Assembly: GCA_022824225.1 (NCBI GenBank) | Contig: JAJEAH010000063.1 | Location: 1-64,000, forward strand | Source of the DNA: Chloroflexota bacterium | GTDB taxonomy: Bacteria > Chloroflexota > UBA11872 > VXOZ01 | Direction of reading: 5' to 3' | Length of the DNA: 64,000 nucleotides | Part shown: positions 7,829 to 15,915 of the stretch, in pieces | Position numbering within the stretch: position 1 is the stretch's first letter | How the letters are laid out: each line of letters starts with the position of its first letter | Notes under the pieces: generated by a model | The model's database searches: none | What the model was told of the DNA's origin: nothing | What the model saw: only the letters and a program-made list of their open reading frames with translations | Made by a program: the position numbers and the translations under genes

Positions 7829-9226
7829 ATGAATGATCTACGCATTACTCGGCGCGGACTGCTTGGCGCCGGGGCGGCTACGGGCGCATTTGGGTTGCTG
7901 GTAGCCTGCGGTCAAGTACAATCTGAGACCGGCGAGATGGATGGAGACCAGCCAAAGGCTGCGGAACCTGCCGCAGAATCCGGCCCCAAGACTGAGGCGG
8001 TAGAACTCAGCGTCCAAGACGGCAACCGGTGGCAGCCCTGGGCGGAAGGCATTCTGAACGAGCGCTTCCAAGCCAAGTATCCCAACGGCAAGGTCGTGTT
8101 CACACCGCGCACGGGCGGCCAGGCACATACATTTGTAGAGCTTTCGGTCGGCTTGGCAGCCGGTCAAATGCCCGACCTCTTCAAGATGGGTCAGGCAATT
8201 GCGCCTTCCATCTACATGGCCGGCTTGTCCATCCCGCTCAATCCGTACTTTGCCACGTGGGGTATGGAGCCGGACTTTTTGCCCAGCACGCTGGATACCG
8301 TGCGCGTGAAGGGCCAGTTGCAGGGCATGCCCATGATGGCGGCCAACCGCTCCTACTGGATCCGTGACGACCACATGGCTGAGGCCGGTTTGACACCGCC
8401 AACCGCGTGGACGATGGACGACCAGGCGGACTTTGCCACCACGATGACCAAGTGGAAGGTCCTGGGCAAAGAGATCGAGCGCTACGGCTTTAGCCCGGGC
8501 AATCTCGGTCGTGACCCGGAAGAAGCCGAACTCAACGGCATCATCGAGTCTAATGGCGTCCAGTGGGTAACCGACGGCAAGGCATCGGGATTCGTAAACA
8601 GCCCTGAAGCGATTGCGGGTCTGGAGTTCCAGTTGCGGCGCAAGTTGGGCTTCAATCCCCATGGCTCATCGTACGTTGGCCCGGAATTCAGCGGCTATGG
8701 TGCTGGGTATGCCAGTGGCTACGTCTCCATGATCTGGGGCAACGCCGCCATTGGCCGCCGCGTTACGACGGACGCGCCGGAAATTGTGGACGAGATCTTC
8801 GTAGCGCCGGAGCCCATGGGCGACGAGCGCGCCGTCAGTCTCTCCTTCAACGACTGGCTGGGCATGGGCGCCGCCACCGACAATCCGGACGTCACCTGGG
8901 ACTTGCTGGAAACGGTGCATGAGGACGAGGTGCTCATCGCCTATGATGAGTTGACGTTCTTCCTGCCGCCGCGCGTGTCCGTGGCCGCCAAGGCCCCGTA
9001 CGTGCAGGATAATACGTATCTGGCCGGCCTGCTGAGCAATCTTCAGAACAACGGTCTGGGCCGCCAGCCCATTCCTGGCTGGGACAGGATGCGCCCAATT
9101 ATCTTGGAGGAATTGGCCAAGGCCGGCGCTGGCGAACTCGACGCCCGCGATGCCCTGGACAACGTTGCGGCGCGCTGGGACGCCGTGCTGGAAGAGCCGG
9201 ATATTCGCGCCTTCTACAACGAGTAG
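7829..9226 (+). CDS. Extracellular solute-binding lipoprotein, ABC sugar type, Tat leader
   Basis: The start at ATG 7829 follows a strong GGAGGAAAG site and gives 465 residues. The leader contains twin-arginine TRRGLLGAGAATGAFG and a lipobox LVACG, so the protein is predicted to be Tat-exported and lipid-anchored on the outer face of the membrane. The mature part has the family-1 solute-binding architecture: MPDLFKMGQAIAPSIY near the first lobe hinge, then a GYASGYVSMIWGNAAIG segment, and a late RMRPIILEELAKAGAGE helix. These proteins normally deliver sugars or glycerol-phosphates to MalFG-like permeases, but no permease or ATPase gene is adjacent. Confidence 0.87.
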   Translation: MNDLRITRRGLLGAGAATGAFGLLVACGQVQSETGEMDGDQPKAAEPAAESGPKTEAVELSVQDGNRWQPWAEGILNERFQAKYPNGKVVFTPRTGGQAHTFVELSVGLAAGQMPDLFKMGQAIAPSIYMAGLSIPLNPYFATWGMEPDFLPSTLDTVRVKGQLQGMPMMAANRSYWIRDDHMAEAGLTPPTAWTMDDQADFATTMTKWKVLGKEIERYGFSPGNLGRDPEEAELNGIIESNGVQWVTDGKASGFVNSPEAIAGLEFQLRRKLGFNPHGSSYVGPEFSGYGAGYASGYVSMIWGNAAIGRRVTTDAPEIVDEIFVAPEPMGDERAVSLSFNDWLGMGAATDNPDVTWDLLETVHEDEVLIAYDELTFFLPPRVSVAAKAPYVQDNTYLAGLLSNLQNNGLGRQPIPGWDRMRPIILEELAKAGAGELDARDALDNVAARWDAVLEEPDIRAFYNE

Positions 9227-9260
9227 AGCAAGCGCTCTCGTCCAAGAGAACCGCAAAAAG

Positions 9261-9297
9261 TCGTACAGGCCGGCTCGCGGAAAGCCGGCCTGTACGA
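9261..9297 (+). terminator. Strong hairpin after solute-binding protein gene
   Basis: Perfect 15-bp arms at 9261-9275 and 9283-9297 flank a 7-base loop, preceded by an A-rich CAAAAAG. There is no T tract after it, so this may be a Rho-independent-like or bidirectional stop, or an mRNA-stabilising 3' stem. It lies 34 bases after the stop codon. Confidence 0.5.
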
Positions 9298-9453
9298 TTC
9301 CAGGCATCAGAATGAGGCTGCCCCAAGCCATTTGGCGGTGCGCATCACACGCCGGCCGGGCAAGAGCCCATAGTGCAGGGCGGTTCAGCTTGAGTGTTTA
9401 AACCTACTCTGAGTAGCGGTAGGGCGCTAGAAGCGGCTAAGCGTGCCCCTCAA

Positions 9454-9482
9454 TTGACGCGGCGGCTAGCGCCTGCTATTTT
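9454..9482 (+). promoter_or_regulatory. Sigma70-type promoter of the ACP cassette
   Basis: TTGACG at 9454-9459 and TATTTT at 9477-9482 are separated by exactly 17 bases, about 45 bases before the acyl carrier protein ATG. It would drive 9528-11572. Confidence 0.62.
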
Positions 9483-9527
9483 GATAGGCGAGTATGGTGA
9501 ACAGTTCCCCACAGGAGGACACTAGGG

Positions 9528-9767
9528 ATGGCAACAACCGAACAGCGCATAAAGCAACTCGTAGCCGAAAACCTCGAGGTGGATGGCAAGTCGCTCGGAT
9601 CAGATTTCGATCTCAGCGCGAGTCTTGCCGATGCCGGCGTTTCATCTATGGACATCGTTGCCTTTGCGAAAGTGGTCGCGAGTGAGTTCGACGTAGCGAT
9701 CACGCGCGAGAATTGCCCAACGCTGAATTGCCTGCAAGACCTGGTTGACGCCATCGATGGGCGCTGA
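9528..9767 (+). CDS. Acyl carrier protein
   Basis: This 79-residue four-helix carrier protein has the attachment serine at residue 40 in GVSSMDIVAF, where the usual Asp before Ser is Ser. Length and acidic character fit an acyl or peptidyl carrier. It should be modified by a 4'-phosphopantetheinyl transferase, and such a gene follows 129 bases downstream. It has a strong AGGAGG site. No fatty-acid synthase genes (fabD, fabF, fabG) flank it, so it may be a specialised carrier rather than the housekeeping AcpP. Confidence 0.88.
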   Translation: MATTEQRIKQLVAENLEVDGKSLGSDFDLSASLADAGVSSMDIVAFAKVVASEFDVAITRENCPTLNCLQDLVDAIDGR

Positions 9768-9896
9768 GCGCAGAAGGCGTCCCAACTACGAATAGCTTGA
9801 TCGAAGAGATTTCCTGAGTATTGGCTCACGTCGCCGCTCCTTGCAGGGGCGGCGCTCGTATTCGTTGGGGCACGCCTGTGGCAGAGGCAAGCCCTT

Positions 9897-10667
9897 GTGA
9901 GCGTACCCAAACCTGTGCAGCCGCGGGGATTGGCTATGCCTGCCATAGACACGGTGTGGTGGCGCCCGTACCAGACGGTGGGCGCAGTGAGCATCGTCCA
10001 CGTAGACGTGGGTCCGTTCCCGGAGGCGGAAGCATGTGCCCAGGAGTGGCTTCACAGCGATGAACGGGCCCGCTGGCACTCCTTTGAATCTGACGGACCG
10101 CGCCGCAGATTCGCGCTCTGTCGTTCTGCGCTGCGGGCCATTCTCTGTGCGCGATTCGGGATAGCAAATAACGACCTTGCCTTTGGCGAATCCACCTTTG
10201 GCAAGCCATTCGCCCTGGTGGAAGGCAATCCGGCCGGGATTAGCTTCAACGTCAGCCATAGCGGCGCCCACGGTCTGATAGCCTATGCGCCCGCCGGAAG
10301 GCTGGGTGTGGACGTCGAGGAACGGGACTCGCGCCGCAAAATCGACCTGCTCATGGACACGGTGTTTACTGAGGCGGAAGAGCAGGCGATCTTCGCGCAC
10401 CAGGGACTGTCACGCATTCACGTCTTCTATCGGCTCTGGACGCTGAAAGAGGCCATCATCAAGGCGCTAGGCCGGAGCTTGCACCTTGACGCTGCCAGCG
10501 TATCCTTGCCACTTGCCGTGCTCCGAGGCAAGAAGCAGTGCATACTGGAGTTGTCCCAGTCGCCCGGCGTCGCGTGGCAGATCCGGGACCTAGGAAATGC
10601 GGATTTCGCAGCCGCCATTGCCTATGAAGAAGAAATCTTCGATTCACCAAGGCGGACCGCATCATGA
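9897..10667 (+). CDS. 4'-phosphopantetheinyl transferase, Sfp type
   Basis: This protein transfers the phosphopantetheine arm from coenzyme A to carrier proteins. Family motifs are present in order: GKPFAL with NPAGISFNVSHSG, GVDVEERDSRRKID (Mg-binding Asp and Glu), and FYRLWTLKEAIIKALGRSL. At 256 residues it is the size of the Sfp/Gsp subgroup, not the short AcpS. Start is GTG 9897 after GAGGCAAG; ATG 9936 is an alternative. Its 3' end overlaps the next gene by 4 bases (ATGA), so the two are translationally coupled. Confidence 0.93.
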   Translation: MSVPKPVQPRGLAMPAIDTVWWRPYQTVGAVSIVHVDVGPFPEAEACAQEWLHSDERARWHSFESDGPRRRFALCRSALRAILCARFGIANNDLAFGESTFGKPFALVEGNPAGISFNVSHSGAHGLIAYAPAGRLGVDVEERDSRRKIDLLMDTVFTEAEEQAIFAHQGLSRIHVFYRLWTLKEAIIKALGRSLHLDAASVSLPLAVLRGKKQCILELSQSPGVAWQIRDLGNADFAAAIAYEEEIFDSPRRTAS

Positions 10668-11572
10668 CTAGCCCAAATGCAATTTGGGAATTGCCCGCGC
10701 CCCTTGCCACATTGGACGTGCCCGTAGACGACGAGACTGTTATCACCTTGCGCCGTCACGGCAACATGGCGGGCCCGCGCGTTATTCTGAGCCACGGCAA
10801 AGGCTTGGCCATCGATCTCTACTATCCGTTTTGGTCCCTCCTGTTGGACGACTTCGACGTTATCATCCACGACCTGCGCAACCACGGCTGGAATGCCGTA
10901 ACATCCATTCGAGAACACACGGTTGCCACGTTCGCCAACGACCACGACCTGATTCTGGATGCCATAGACTCCCACTTTGGCGCAAAGCCCATCACGGGCG
11001 TGTACCACTCGGTCTCCGCGCTCACCACACTCGTTTCGCCGACCAAGGGTAGCCGGCATGCCGCGCTCATTCTATTGGACCCACCGCTGTGCAAGCCCGG
11101 CCGCAGCTACGTGGAATTCGATAACGCGGCAACACGGGCGGCTACCAGAGCCCGCAGGCGCACGTTCCGCTTCAAGTCCAGGGAAGACTTCGTCGAGTTA
11201 CTTGGCTTCTCCCCGTCCTTCCAAAACACCGTTTCAGGAACATTCGAGCTCGCCGCGCAAGCTACGCTCCGCGACTGCGCAACGGACGCGGGCTTTGAGC
11301 TTCGCTGCCCTCCGGAATACGAAGCGCAAATCGTCGATTACGCTAGTCCCTATGCCGTGCTCGTGGACTTTGCAAAGTTTCACTGTCCCATCAAGGTTGT
11401 TGGGGCCGACCCCACGTTGCCGTATTCCTACCTGCCTACACTGGACCTCAGCGATATGCTCAGCGTGGACTATGACTTCCTGCCCGACGCCACGCACTTT
11501 CTGGCGTTGGAGCGGCCGGAAGAGTGCGCAGCGGCGGTCCGCGAGTTCATCGCGGCGGAAGCCGCGGACTAA
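10664..11572 (+). CDS. Alpha/beta hydrolase, carrier-protein-linked
   Basis: The 302-residue protein has alpha/beta-hydrolase features: RVILSHGKG at the oxyanion strand, DVIIHDLRNHGWN, a nucleophile-elbow-like GVYHSVSALTT, and a late catalytic His candidate in DATHFLALERPEE. The elbow reads H-S-V-S instead of G-x-S-x-G, so it is atypical. The 4-base overlap with the phosphopantetheinyl transferase gene suggests a joint role, for example a thioesterase or acyltransferase acting on the carrier-bound acyl chain. Substrate cannot be read from sequence. Confidence 0.8.
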   Translation: MTSPNAIWELPAPLATLDVPVDDETVITLRRHGNMAGPRVILSHGKGLAIDLYYPFWSLLLDDFDVIIHDLRNHGWNAVTSIREHTVATFANDHDLILDAIDSHFGAKPITGVYHSVSALTTLVSPTKGSRHAALILLDPPLCKPGRSYVEFDNAATRAATRARRRTFRFKSREDFVELLGFSPSFQNTVSGTFELAAQATLRDCATDAGFELRCPPEYEAQIVDYASPYAVLVDFAKFHCPIKVVGADPTLPYSYLPTLDLSDMLSVDYDFLPDATHFLALERPEECAAAVREFIAAEAAD

Positions 11573-11918
11573 GGCGGCAAGTCCTCCATTCGAATTCGCA
11601 CAGCAATCCCGCAGGAGAGTCTTGATCCGGGTTTGTGGCAACGCTAGACAGGCCGAAAGACTAGTCGTGTTCGCCACACGGATCGTCCACAAATCCGGTA
11701 GCGCAGGTTTGAGACCTACATCCGCGCATTCCCCGCGCCAATCCGTCTCCCAAGCCCGGTAGCGCTGGCTTGCAACCTGCGTCTGAGGGGCCGCACCAAA
11801 CACCGGATGTGCCCGAGCGAGCGTGCGCGCCGACAACTGCAACCGGCCGTTGCGCAATTCCAGGTGGCGACGAGCGCCATCCACTAGACTCCGCGCCCGG
11901 CCGCGCCGACCGGCTAAC
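11573..11918. repeat. Intergenic spacer with two diverged GGTAGCGC repeat copies
   Basis: This 346-base spacer between convergent genes has no gene I can support. It contains two related copies, 11695-11720 and 11756-11780, each starting CCGGTAGCGC and ending in an ACCTRC-type arm that is partly complementary to the CAGGTTT or TGGCTT in the same copy. They look like degenerate members of a small interspersed repeat. Confidence 0.4.
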
Positions 11919-13658
11919 CTACTGCCCGCCTTTGACGTAAACGGTCACGATGTCCAAGCCGTGGTACTTCTGGTGGCGCACCTCGGATGCATAGTGGCGT
12001 AGCAATCGAAACGAGAGGTCGCGCTGGTCGAAGACTTCAGCCTGCTCGTCGAGATGGGCGAGCCGGTCTTCCAGGTTTTCTTCGGCAAATACCGCCAGGA
12101 ACTCAAGCGCCACCGTACCGTCTTCGGGCCGCGCGAGGATAACGAGCCGGGGCGGGCGTCCCGTAGCGACCGTTTGCTCCCCCTGCAGCAAACTGGCCAG
12201 GGCTTCTTCACCGGCGGAACGGAGCCGGTCGGATGCGTCAGCGCTCCAACGCAGCGATCCCGCAACCGCCTGTAGGAAGGCGTCAACCTGGGACAGGCTT
12301 TCTTGCTTTAGCGGGACATCCAACCGCTGCCGCCGCGGCCCCGTGAGATCAAGCAGGAGGGTCAGCAGTATGGCAACCGCGGCCCCCATCGTTATGCCGT
12401 TGCCGAGCAACGCGTCCCAAGGTGGACGCAGCACACCTACCAAGACGTTCTGTTGCTGCAGGCCCGCGCCAACCGCAAATGAAATGCCGACGATGAGCGC
12501 GTCTTGATAGCCTATGCCGCCGCGGGCCACGGTCCTCACGCCCTCGATGAACAGAATGCCGATGGCCAAGAGCAGGTATGCGCCCATGACCGGCGTGGGA
12601 ATCGTCAACAGTAGACCGGAGATCTTGGGGAACAGCGCCAGGAGAATCAAGATTGCGCCCAACGCGTAGGCGGCACGGCGTGCGGCGACTCCGGTCAGCT
12701 TGATGAGCGATATGGTGGTTGAGGAATACGCGCTGGTGGGCGGTGTGCCCGCGAGACCCGATAGCAGGATTCCCAGGCCGTTTGCATATAGTGCGCCTTG
12801 CACCGAGCGAAAATCGACTGCCCGCGGCACGCGCCGCGAGACGTTTTGCACAGCCACCGCGTCGCCGATGGTCTTGATGGACTGCACGAGGGTGACGACG
12901 AGGAACATGGGCGCCAACGCCCAGAATCCGGCAGAAGGCGTCAGTTCCAGGCCGGGAAAGCCGCCGGCAGGAACGCCAAACCACGGCGCATCGAGGAGAC
13001 GTGTCAAGCTGTATATGCCAAAGGGCGCCGCGACCGCGCAGCCCGCCCCGATGCCAATGAGCGGCGACCAGAGACGCCACCGCGCCGGCGCGCGTAGAGC
13101 CAGCATCATCGTAACTATGAGCGTCACCAGCGCCACTCCCGGTCCGGCCAGCGGCGGCGTGCCGTCGGGCACCTCAGTCAGCCTGTCGATCGCCACGGGC
13201 AGAATCATCGTCGCGATCAACATGAGCACGGTACCCGAAACGGCCGGCGTGACGATGCGGCGCAGTCGCGGCAACCAGGCCGAAATTGCCAGGTAGAAGA
13301 ACGCCGAAAGCACGATGAGGCTGGCCAACGCCGCCGGTCCGCTCTCCTGCAAAGCCAGGACGGAGACCGCCACGAAGTTTGGGGTAGCGCCGGTGATAAA
13401 GATGTGGCGCGCACCGATAAAGCCGACTCCGGCGGCCTGCAGCGCCGTCATGCCGCCACCAATGATCAGCGTGGCGAATACGGCCCACGCGAGATAGCGC
13501 TCATCCTGGCCGGAGGCCACCGCGGTTACGGCCACTACCAACACCGCCGGCGTCACGCCAATCAGGACGCCCTGGGCTCCCACAATTGCCGCGACAACGA
13601 GCGAACACGGCTCGTCCGGCTCGTAGCGTATGCTCTGGTCTGCGCTAGCGGTCGCCAT
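11919..13658 (-). CDS. NCS2-type nucleobase permease with extra C-terminal domain
   Basis: The 579-residue protein begins with about 430 residues of multi-helix NCS2 (uracil/xanthine permease) sequence. Diagnostic parts are GARHIFITGATPNF near residue 80, SIKTIGDAVAVQNVSRR, and GTPPTSAYSSTTISLIKLTG where the family has its conserved substrate-site segment. After a short basic linker (GPRRQRL) there are about 135 soluble residues not found in ordinary permeases. These include DRLRSAGEEALASLL, RLVILARPEDGTVALEFLAVF and FRLLRHYASEVRHQ, which resemble, weakly, the N-box and G-box layout of RsbW-like ATPase domains with the N-box Asn missing. Substrate (purine or pyrimidine base) is inferred from family only. 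Confidence 0.85.
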   Translation of the reverse strand: MATASADQSIRYEPDEPCSLVVAAIVGAQGVLIGVTPAVLVVAVTAVASGQDERYLAWAVFATLIIGGGMTALQAAGVGFIGARHIFITGATPNFVAVSVLALQESGPAALASLIVLSAFFYLAISAWLPRLRRIVTPAVSGTVLMLIATMILPVAIDRLTEVPDGTPPLAGPGVALVTLIVTMMLALRAPARWRLWSPLIGIGAGCAVAAPFGIYSLTRLLDAPWFGVPAGGFPGLELTPSAGFWALAPMFLVVTLVQSIKTIGDAVAVQNVSRRVPRAVDFRSVQGALYANGLGILLSGLAGTPPTSAYSSTTISLIKLTGVAARRAAYALGAILILLALFPKISGLLLTIPTPVMGAYLLLAIGILFIEGVRTVARGGIGYQDALIVGISFAVGAGLQQQNVLVGVLRPPWDALLGNGITMGAAVAILLTLLLDLTGPRRQRLDVPLKQESLSQVDAFLQAVAGSLRWSADASDRLRSAGEEALASLLQGEQTVATGRPPRLVILARPEDGTVALEFLAVFAEENLEDRLAHLDEQAEVFDQRDLSFRLLRHYASEVRHQKYHGLDIVTVYVKGGQ

Positions 13659-13735
13659 TGGACGCCTTCAACCCGATTTCCGCAACATCTAATTCAGCTT
13701 CTCCGGCGCCGCACGGGCAGAGCGGCGCGAGGGGG

Positions 13736-14521
13736 CTAGACACCGCCGGGAACGTCTCTACCACTAATTCGAAGGTAGTCCGGCTTAGGCGGCTGCCCGG
13801 TGTAGCGAAACTCCGTGGCCATGTAGCTCATGGTGATCGCCCGCCGCGACTGCGCTGTGAGATTGGGCGCGGTCCCGTGGAGCAACAGGCTGTGGAAGAA
13901 GAGGCCGTCGCCCGCCTCCATGGGTATGGCGACGACGTCGTTCGGGTCGTAGTTGGCTTCGTTGATGATGTAGTCATCCGGCACCCGCTCGTGGGGCACG
14001 GCGCCCCGCTTGTGGCTGCCGGGAATTGCGGTGATGCAGCCATTTTCCGGCGTAGCAGGCTCAAAGGGCATCCAACACGAACTCAACGCCATCGGTTCGA
14101 TCGGCCAATACGGCGAGTCCTGGTGCATGCCCTTGGCCGACCCTACCTGCGCCGGCTTCATGAGCACCGCGTCGCGGAAGAGCTTAAGATTCCTGCTGCC
14201 GATGAGTGTCTGCATGCGTTCCACGATCTCGGGCCGCATACCGAGCGCCCGAAACACGTCGTCGTACAGGACAAGCTGGTCCATCTTGCGGTAGGCGTCG
14301 CCGCGCTGCTCAGGCCAGGGCAATTCGCCGCGCTCGACCCGGGGCTCCACCTGAATGCGAATGCCGTCCGGTATGGACATACGGTCGTACATGTACGCTT
14401 CCAGCCGCTCGACGAGGCTGGCGATGCCCGCTTCCGATACCACCCCCTTCACCAGGAGATAGCCGTTCTCGTCGTAGAACGCCTTCTCCTCGGCCGTGAC
14501 CAGGGATTTTGTTTCTGCCAT
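13736..14521 (-). CDS. Phytanoyl-CoA dioxygenase family protein
   Basis: This 261-residue Fe(II)/2-oxoglutarate oxygenase of the PhyH family has the double-stranded beta-helix metal triad: His133 and Asp135 in GMHQDSPYW, and His215 in SLLLHGTAPN. An Arg pair just after (SRRAIT) would bind 2-oxoglutarate. The family hydroxylates diverse small substrates, and lipid is not implied. It lies about 77 bases from the permease gene in the same direction and may share its transcript. Confidence 0.9.
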   Translation of the reverse strand: MAETKSLVTAEEKAFYDENGYLLVKGVVSEAGIASLVERLEAYMYDRMSIPDGIRIQVEPRVERGELPWPEQRGDAYRKMDQLVLYDDVFRALGMRPEIVERMQTLIGSRNLKLFRDAVLMKPAQVGSAKGMHQDSPYWPIEPMALSSCWMPFEPATPENGCITAIPGSHKRGAVPHERVPDDYIINEANYDPNDVVAIPMEAGDGLFFHSLLLHGTAPNLTAQSRRAITMSYMATEFRYTGQPPKPDYLRISGRDVPGGV

Positions 14522-14765
14522 GGCGTTACCTCCAAGCTGCTTTCACGGATTTCCACGGCGCATCTACGCCGCCGGGAGCGGCACGGGGCGCCGCATTCCC
14601 GAGTGTTGCTCTCTACCGCCACTCGTTCGTCCGCGCTCCTCAAGCGAGACTTGTTGGCGGAGCATTCCTGCCGTCCATGCCCTGCATTATCGCCCAAAGC
14701 TGCCGTTTAGCAAAGTTACCTGCGCTTTGGGGGTCATGCGTAGAGCGGTGTCCGGCGGCGGTCAC

Positions 14766-15734
14766 TCAGAAGAGCGCCGGTTGGCGAGCGTCTAGCGGCC
14801 AGGCGTTTACGCCCGTGTCTCGCAAGTGAGCGGAAAACTGATGGGGCCCAAACATGGTAAACACGCGCTGTGGCCGAGCCCGGCGCACGTAGTCGTTGAG
14901 TTGGCCCCAATCGCAGTGATCGCTGAGTGGCAGCGCTTCGTCTACGCGCATGCGGTACTTGCAGGAGGGGTCAGTAGCCCAGCCACTGAGCAGCACCGTG
15001 CGATAGGGCGCGAGCGCGGCCATTTCGGGATACCGGCGCGCGTGGGGCGGCACAAGGTAAACCGTACCCTCCTTGCGCCTGCCGTCCCAACGCGAGAACC
15101 GGCCCGGAAACTCAGCGCCCAAATCGCAATAGACCCCAGTCATCGCATACGTGGACGCATGCACCTGCACGTCAAAGCCCGCGTCAAGCAAGATGTGCAA
15201 CGCTTCCTGTCCCTTGCCCAGACTATAGGCGAGCACAACCGGCGCTTCACCGTTACGCAGAACGCCATGCGCCCACTCGCACAGCCGGGCGGCGACGCCG
15301 GCACGAGGGGGAAACTCGTAGCTGGGGTGCCCAAAGGTCGCGTCGATGATGAGCGTATCGCAGGGGATTGGCGCGGCGGGCTGCCCAAAGATGTCATTTC
15401 CCAAATGCAGGTCCCCGGTATAGACGATGCGCTCTTCGGTGTCGTGCACGTCGATGATGACTTGGGCGGCGCCGAGGCAGTGCCCTGCCGGGGCCAGCGT
15501 CAGCGTGCAGCCGTCCCGCTCGTGCGGTTCACCGTACGCCAGCGGCAACGCCGCCTTGACCTTCATACGCTGCGCGGCCAGGGCTATGGTCTCCGCCGTC
15601 GCCAGTACCTGATGGTGCGATGCCAGATGGTCGCTGTGGGCGTGAGAAATAAAGCCAACGGGCTTTACTCGCCGCGAGTCCAACCACAGATCAAGGGTGC
15701 GGAGAAATATACCGGGTTCGATGGGTGTCTGCAT
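14766..15734 (-). CDS. MBL-fold protein, beta-CASP/DNA-ligase-associated exonuclease-like
   Basis: The 322-residue protein has a full metallo-beta-lactamase motif 2, HAHSDH at residues 31-36, then LTLAPAGHCLGAAQVII, a TGDLHLG motif, an LIIDATFGHP segment, and a late LSDHCDW that matches the terminal His motif of beta-CASP nucleases. The family includes RNA 3'-end processing and DNA-ligase-associated exonucleases. At 322 residues it is shorter than RNase J, and no ligase gene is next to it. Nuclease activity on RNA or DNA is likely, but the polymer is unknown. Confidence 0.85.
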   Translation of the reverse strand: MQTPIEPGIFLRTLDLWLDSRRVKPVGFISHAHSDHLASHHQVLATAETIALAAQRMKVKAALPLAYGEPHERDGCTLTLAPAGHCLGAAQVIIDVHDTEERIVYTGDLHLGNDIFGQPAAPIPCDTLIIDATFGHPSYEFPPRAGVAARLCEWAHGVLRNGEAPVVLAYSLGKGQEALHILLDAGFDVQVHASTYAMTGVYCDLGAEFPGRFSRWDGRRKEGTVYLVPPHARRYPEMAALAPYRTVLLSGWATDPSCKYRMRVDEALPLSDHCDWGQLNDYVRRARPQRVFTMFGPHQFSAHLRDTGVNAWPLDARQPALF

Positions 15735-15915
15735 AGTGTGTGACAGTTCGCGAACGAGCGGCGCGCGCTAAAGTTTGGGCGGCGCACAGACTCCGTATGG
15801 CGTGCGCCGCCAGCATTGCATATGTGTGCGACAGGCTGAAGCGAAACGCTGAATAGCGCCATTCCGATGCCCTACCGTATCCAGGCCGTCGTTTGGGCAA
15901 AAGCAATGGCTAGCG

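Noticed and set aside
13658-14710. 350-codon open frame opposite the PhyH gene
   Set aside because: It is antisense to a gene with a full metal triad; long antisense frames are common in GC-rich DNA.
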